From Lachnospiraceae bacterium UBA7060 (GTDB lineage: Bacteria > Bacillota > Clostridia > Lachnospirales > Lachnospiraceae), in contig DLAA01000141.1 of NCBI GenBank assembly GCA_002493835.1, positions 1-8,268 on the forward strand: a DNA stretch of 8,268 nucleotides, given 5' to 3'. A model generated the notes under the pieces. The model saw only the letters and a list, made by a program, of their open reading frames with translations, was not told where the DNA came from and searched no databases. Positions 6,020 through 8,268 of the stretch are shown here, in pieces. How positions within the stretch are numbered: the first letter of the stretch is position 1; every line of letters begins with the position of its first letter. The position numbers and the translations under genes are program-made.

Positions 6020-8089
6020 ATGATGAAACAGGAAGAATTAATAATAGAGCGCTATGGACTTGCTCTTGCAAGGATTAAGGAGATACCAAGTGAGTCAATT
6101 TTACAGGAGCCTTATCGATCCTATTTTGTACAGATGGCACGGTTTGTGGAGATGATGGATCGAACTTATGAGAAGGTGGAAAGCGGGGAGCTGTTTCAGA
6201 TGTCAATGGAGGAGCTTCAGAAACACAACCGTCTGCTATATGCGGATATTCTGCCGGATCATTATGGGGAGAGTTATGGAAATCCGGATTATGCAGTAAA
6301 TAGACTAGGAGAGTCAATCGGGCGTCTCCTGTCTTTTTTGTACACGGAGCTTCGAAGCATGATTCCATCGGCTTACGAAAGTAACCGCTCTGCCATGACA
6401 ATTCGCATGGAGCTTCTTCTGGAAGTATATCAGAACTTTGTCTGCGCGTCGCAGGAGGGGAAGGAGCCGGATGTGGAGGGAATCAGGCAGATTCTCTACT
6501 GGTATGTGAGCGACTATTACGAGGCGGAGTTTGAGGAAAAGTGCAGGGATCTTCTGGATACGGACAGGGATTTTGCGCGCCGGATTATTATGGAGAGTGA
6601 TCTGTCCGATCTGAGGTATCTCTATTATTTTGGGGAGTATGTCACGGAGAACGAACGAAAAACGGCCGCCCATCTGAATGAGATGAATGCGGAGAAAATA
6701 AAATTGATAGCGGACACATACACGGAAGGGTACCGCATTGGCTTTGAGGTATGTAATAAGGATATCTCCATCAAGGAGACGGTGCAGATTCGTTATTTTC
6801 TTGGATTTGAACGGGTTATCCGTCAGGCAGTTCTCAATTTTGACCGAATTGGTCTACAGACTGCTTTCTACAGAGCGGGGACAAATATTTTCCAGGGAAG
6901 GAATGTAAACAAGAACGGTTACTGTGGTGCGAATCCCAATAAGCAGTATGATTACGACCATAAGGAGGATATAGCGCTTTTTCTGGATGGCGCTTTGGCG
7001 GAACGAAGGTGCGAGGCGGTGCGGAATGTTTTTGAAAGGCATAAGGAGCAGGCGGCTCTCTTTGGTGGGCCGGCAGTGATTGAGAGTTTCGGGGAGGAGC
7101 CTTTTGTGCCGGTAAATAAGACTTCCGCCTGTAAACTTGCTGAGAAACAGCAGAAGCTTGCGGTTTCTAATGCAGGGCAGATTGCGGCCATACAGAATGA
7201 ATATATCAAAGGGGAGGAGCGAAGCTTTACGATCATAGCTTTTCCGGTGCCCGGGATTGGGGAACGCTATGGGGAGATATTCGACGATGTGGTGCGCATC
7301 AACACACTGGACTATCAGCTTTATCGGGATATCCAGCAAACGATGATAGATGTGCTCGATAAAGGATCGACTGTTCTGGTCAAAGGAATGGGAGAAAACA
7401 AAACAGATTTGAAAATAAGACTTCATAAACTGGCAGATCCCGAGAGCCAGACAAATTTTGAGAACTGTGTGGCGGATGTTAATATCCCGGTGGGGGAAGT
7501 GTTTACTTCACCGTGTCTGAAGGGTACAGAAGGACTTTTACATGTGACAAGGGTCTTCTTGAACGAGTTAGAGTACAGGGATATCCGCCTGTATTTTGAG
7601 GATGGTTTTGTGAAAGACTATAGCTGTGCCAATTTCGAGGAGGAAGTAGAAAATCGAAAGTATATCAGGGAGAATGTGCTCCACCATCACGAAAGGCTTC
7701 CTATGGGAGAGTTTGCCATCGGCACCAACACCACGGCGTACAGGATCGCCAGAAAATATGGAATCGAAGATAAGCTGCCAATACTGATTGCAGAGAAAAC
7801 AGGCCCTCATTTTGCGCTGGGTGATACTTGTTATTCCCATGAGGAGGACGTGAAAAGCTACAATCCCGATGGGAAGGAGATTGTGGCGAAGGAGAATGAA
7901 GTGTCAGCTTTACGTGACACGGATGTCAGCAAGGCGTATTTCCAGTGCCATACAGACATTACGATCCCCTACGATGAGCTTGGGGAGCTTTCAGTGTTGA
8001 CTGAAACGGGAGAAAAAAATATTATTATCCAAAACGGTCAATTTGTTTTGCCGGGATGTGAGGAGCTAAATCGGGCGCTGCAGGAGTGA
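6020..8089 (+). CDS. M29-family metallo-aminopeptidase-like protein with long N-terminal extension
   Basis: The C-terminal half (about residues 310-689) resembles M29 aminopeptidases (AmpS/PepS/aminopeptidase T), cytoplasmic two-metal enzymes that remove N-terminal residues from peptides. All five expected metal ligands are visible: Glu493 in PVGEVFTSP, Glu564 in GEFAIGTN, His597 in GPHFALG, and His644 and Asp646 in CHTD. Tyr605 may be the catalytic tyrosine. A 47-residue gap between His597 and His644 suggests a small insertion there. Usual M29 enzymes have about 370-415 residues; this one has 689. The extra N-terminal region is acidic, rich in Tyr, Leu and Glu, mostly helical in appearance, and has no signal peptide or membrane helix. 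I recognise no domain in it. AAAGGAG (6005-6011) is eight bases before the first of two adjacent ATG codons. The enzyme assignment rests on motifs seen by eye. Confidence 0.88.
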   Translation: MMKQEELIIERYGLALARIKEIPSESILQEPYRSYFVQMARFVEMMDRTYEKVESGELFQMSMEELQKHNRLLYADILPDHYGESYGNPDYAVNRLGESIGRLLSFLYTELRSMIPSAYESNRSAMTIRMELLLEVYQNFVCASQEGKEPDVEGIRQILYWYVSDYYEAEFEEKCRDLLDTDRDFARRIIMESDLSDLRYLYYFGEYVTENERKTAAHLNEMNAEKIKLIADTYTEGYRIGFEVCNKDISIKETVQIRYFLGFERVIRQAVLNFDRIGLQTAFYRAGTNIFQGRNVNKNGYCGANPNKQYDYDHKEDIALFLDGALAERRCEAVRNVFERHKEQAALFGGPAVIESFGEEPFVPVNKTSACKLAEKQQKLAVSNAGQIAAIQNEYIKGEERSFTIIAFPVPGIGERYGEIFDDVVRINTLDYQLYRDIQQTMIDVLDKGSTVLVKGMGENKTDLKIRLHKLADPESQTNFENCVADVNIPVGEVFTSPCLKGTEGLLHVTRVFLNELEYRDIRLYFEDGFVKDYSCANFEEEVENRKYIRENVLHHHERLPMGEFAIGTNTTAYRIARKYGIEDKLPILIAEKTGPHFALGDTCYSHEEDVKSYNPDGKEIVAKENEVSALRDTDVSKAYFQCHTDITIPYDELGELSVLTETGEKNIIIQNGQFVLPGCEELNRALQE

Positions 8090-8154
8090 GGAGTTAGTTT
8101 AAGTGTAGTCAGCGCTAAATCCTATACTGGCTGAACCGTCAACGATAAAATGTG

Positions 8155-8183
8155 TTGCGATTTTTTTTAAAATCTAGTACACT
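8155..8183 (+). promoter_or_regulatory. purE promoter
   Basis: TTGCGA (8155-8160) and TACACT (8178-8183) are 17 bases apart. The spacer holds eight T's and then AAATCTAG directly before the -10. Transcription would start near 8190, giving a leader of about 50 bases. No purine riboswitch or PurR box is visible. A short inverted repeat CACAA-gata-TTGTG (8208-8221) sits between the likely start and the ribosome binding site. The region from 8090 to 8154 shows no convincing terminator for the preceding gene. Confidence 0.6.
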
Positions 8184-8239
8184 ATAAACTAAGAAACTTT
8201 GTTTTGACACAAGATATTGTGGTTTAGGAGGGAAAACGG

Positions 8240-8268
8240 ATGGCACAGGTAGGCATCGTGATGGGCAG
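8240..8268 (+). CDS. purE: N5-carboxyaminoimidazole ribonucleotide mutase, first nine codons
   Basis: Only MAQVGIVMG is visible before the window ends, with the next codon beginning AG, which fits the family's GSDSD continuation. Class I PurE proteins start with a short beta strand followed by xxMGSxSD, the nucleotide-binding loop, so the match is characteristic despite its shortness. PurE converts N5-CAIR to CAIR in purine synthesis. AGGAGGG (8226-8232) is seven bases before the ATG, a strong ribosome binding site. purE often begins a pur operon, which would lie to the right. The assignment is limited by the nine visible residues. Confidence 0.8.

Noticed and set aside
6854..7426. A 190-codon open frame on the minus strand inside the M29-like gene.
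   Set aside because: It is fully antisense to a gene with clear conserved motifs, and its translation is rich in Arg, Leu, Ser and His without recognisable domains, typical of a shadow frame.
8102..8128. The stem AGTGTAG/CTATACT after the M29-like gene as a terminator.
   Set aside because: It has seven pairs including a wobble, a 13-base loop and no following T-run. The nearby T8 run at 8161 belongs to the purE promoter spacer and has no convincing stem before it.
8204..8210. TTGACA near 8204 as a -35 box for purE.
   Set aside because: The position 17 bases downstream falls on the ribosome binding site and has no -10-like sequence.
8090..8239. A purine riboswitch or PurR box in front of purE.
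   Set aside because: The conserved riboswitch core strings and a PurBox pair were looked for by eye and are not present; the leader after the predicted start is only about 50 bases.

Overview
The window looks like chromosomal DNA of a Gram-positive anaerobe of class Clostridia, most likely Lachnospiraceae. The evidence is a BspA-type leucine-rich-repeat surface protein with clostridial Ig-like repeats, strong AGGAGG-type ribosome binding sites, GTG starts, and small membrane proteins of a kind I associate with that family. This placement is inferred from gene content only. I see no rRNA, tRNA, CRISPR array, transposase, integrase or recognisable defence module. No gene-free stretch exceeds 300 bases.

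Layout. Bases 2-4138 (+) hold the 3' part of a very large modular surface protein; its start and signal peptide lie outside the window. It is built from BspA-like LRR blocks and Ig-like domains, including a duplicated LRR-cap/Big_3-like unit, and ends in about six Ig-like repeats. A bidirectional terminator (4176-4213) separates it from a convergent 60-codon gene on the minus strand (4224-4406). That small gene has its own promoter in the 4407-4623 intergenic region, which also carries the start signals of pyrE on the plus strand.

Bases 4624-8089 (+) form a same-strand row: pyrE (orotate phosphoribosyltransferase), a 50-residue one-helix membrane protein, a long hairpin terminator, a three-helix membrane protein (DUF6142-like), and a 689-residue protein whose C-terminal half is an M29-type metallo-aminopeptidase behind a roughly 300-residue uncharacterised N-terminal region. 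After a promoter at 8155-8183, the first nine codons of purE are visible at the right edge.

How the genes fit together. pyrE and purE are pyrimidine and purine synthesis genes with separate promoters; neither is in a complete pathway operon here. pyrE and the 50-residue protein are probably cotranscribed (50-base gap), with the hairpin then ending or reducing transcription. The DUF6142-like and M29-like genes may form a second unit. Nothing in the sequence links the surface protein functionally to the nucleotide genes. The points most worth following are the N-terminal region of the M29 protein, the two unannotated small proteins, the nested palindromes at the end of the 50-codon gene, and a promoter signature shared by the 60-codon gene and purE.
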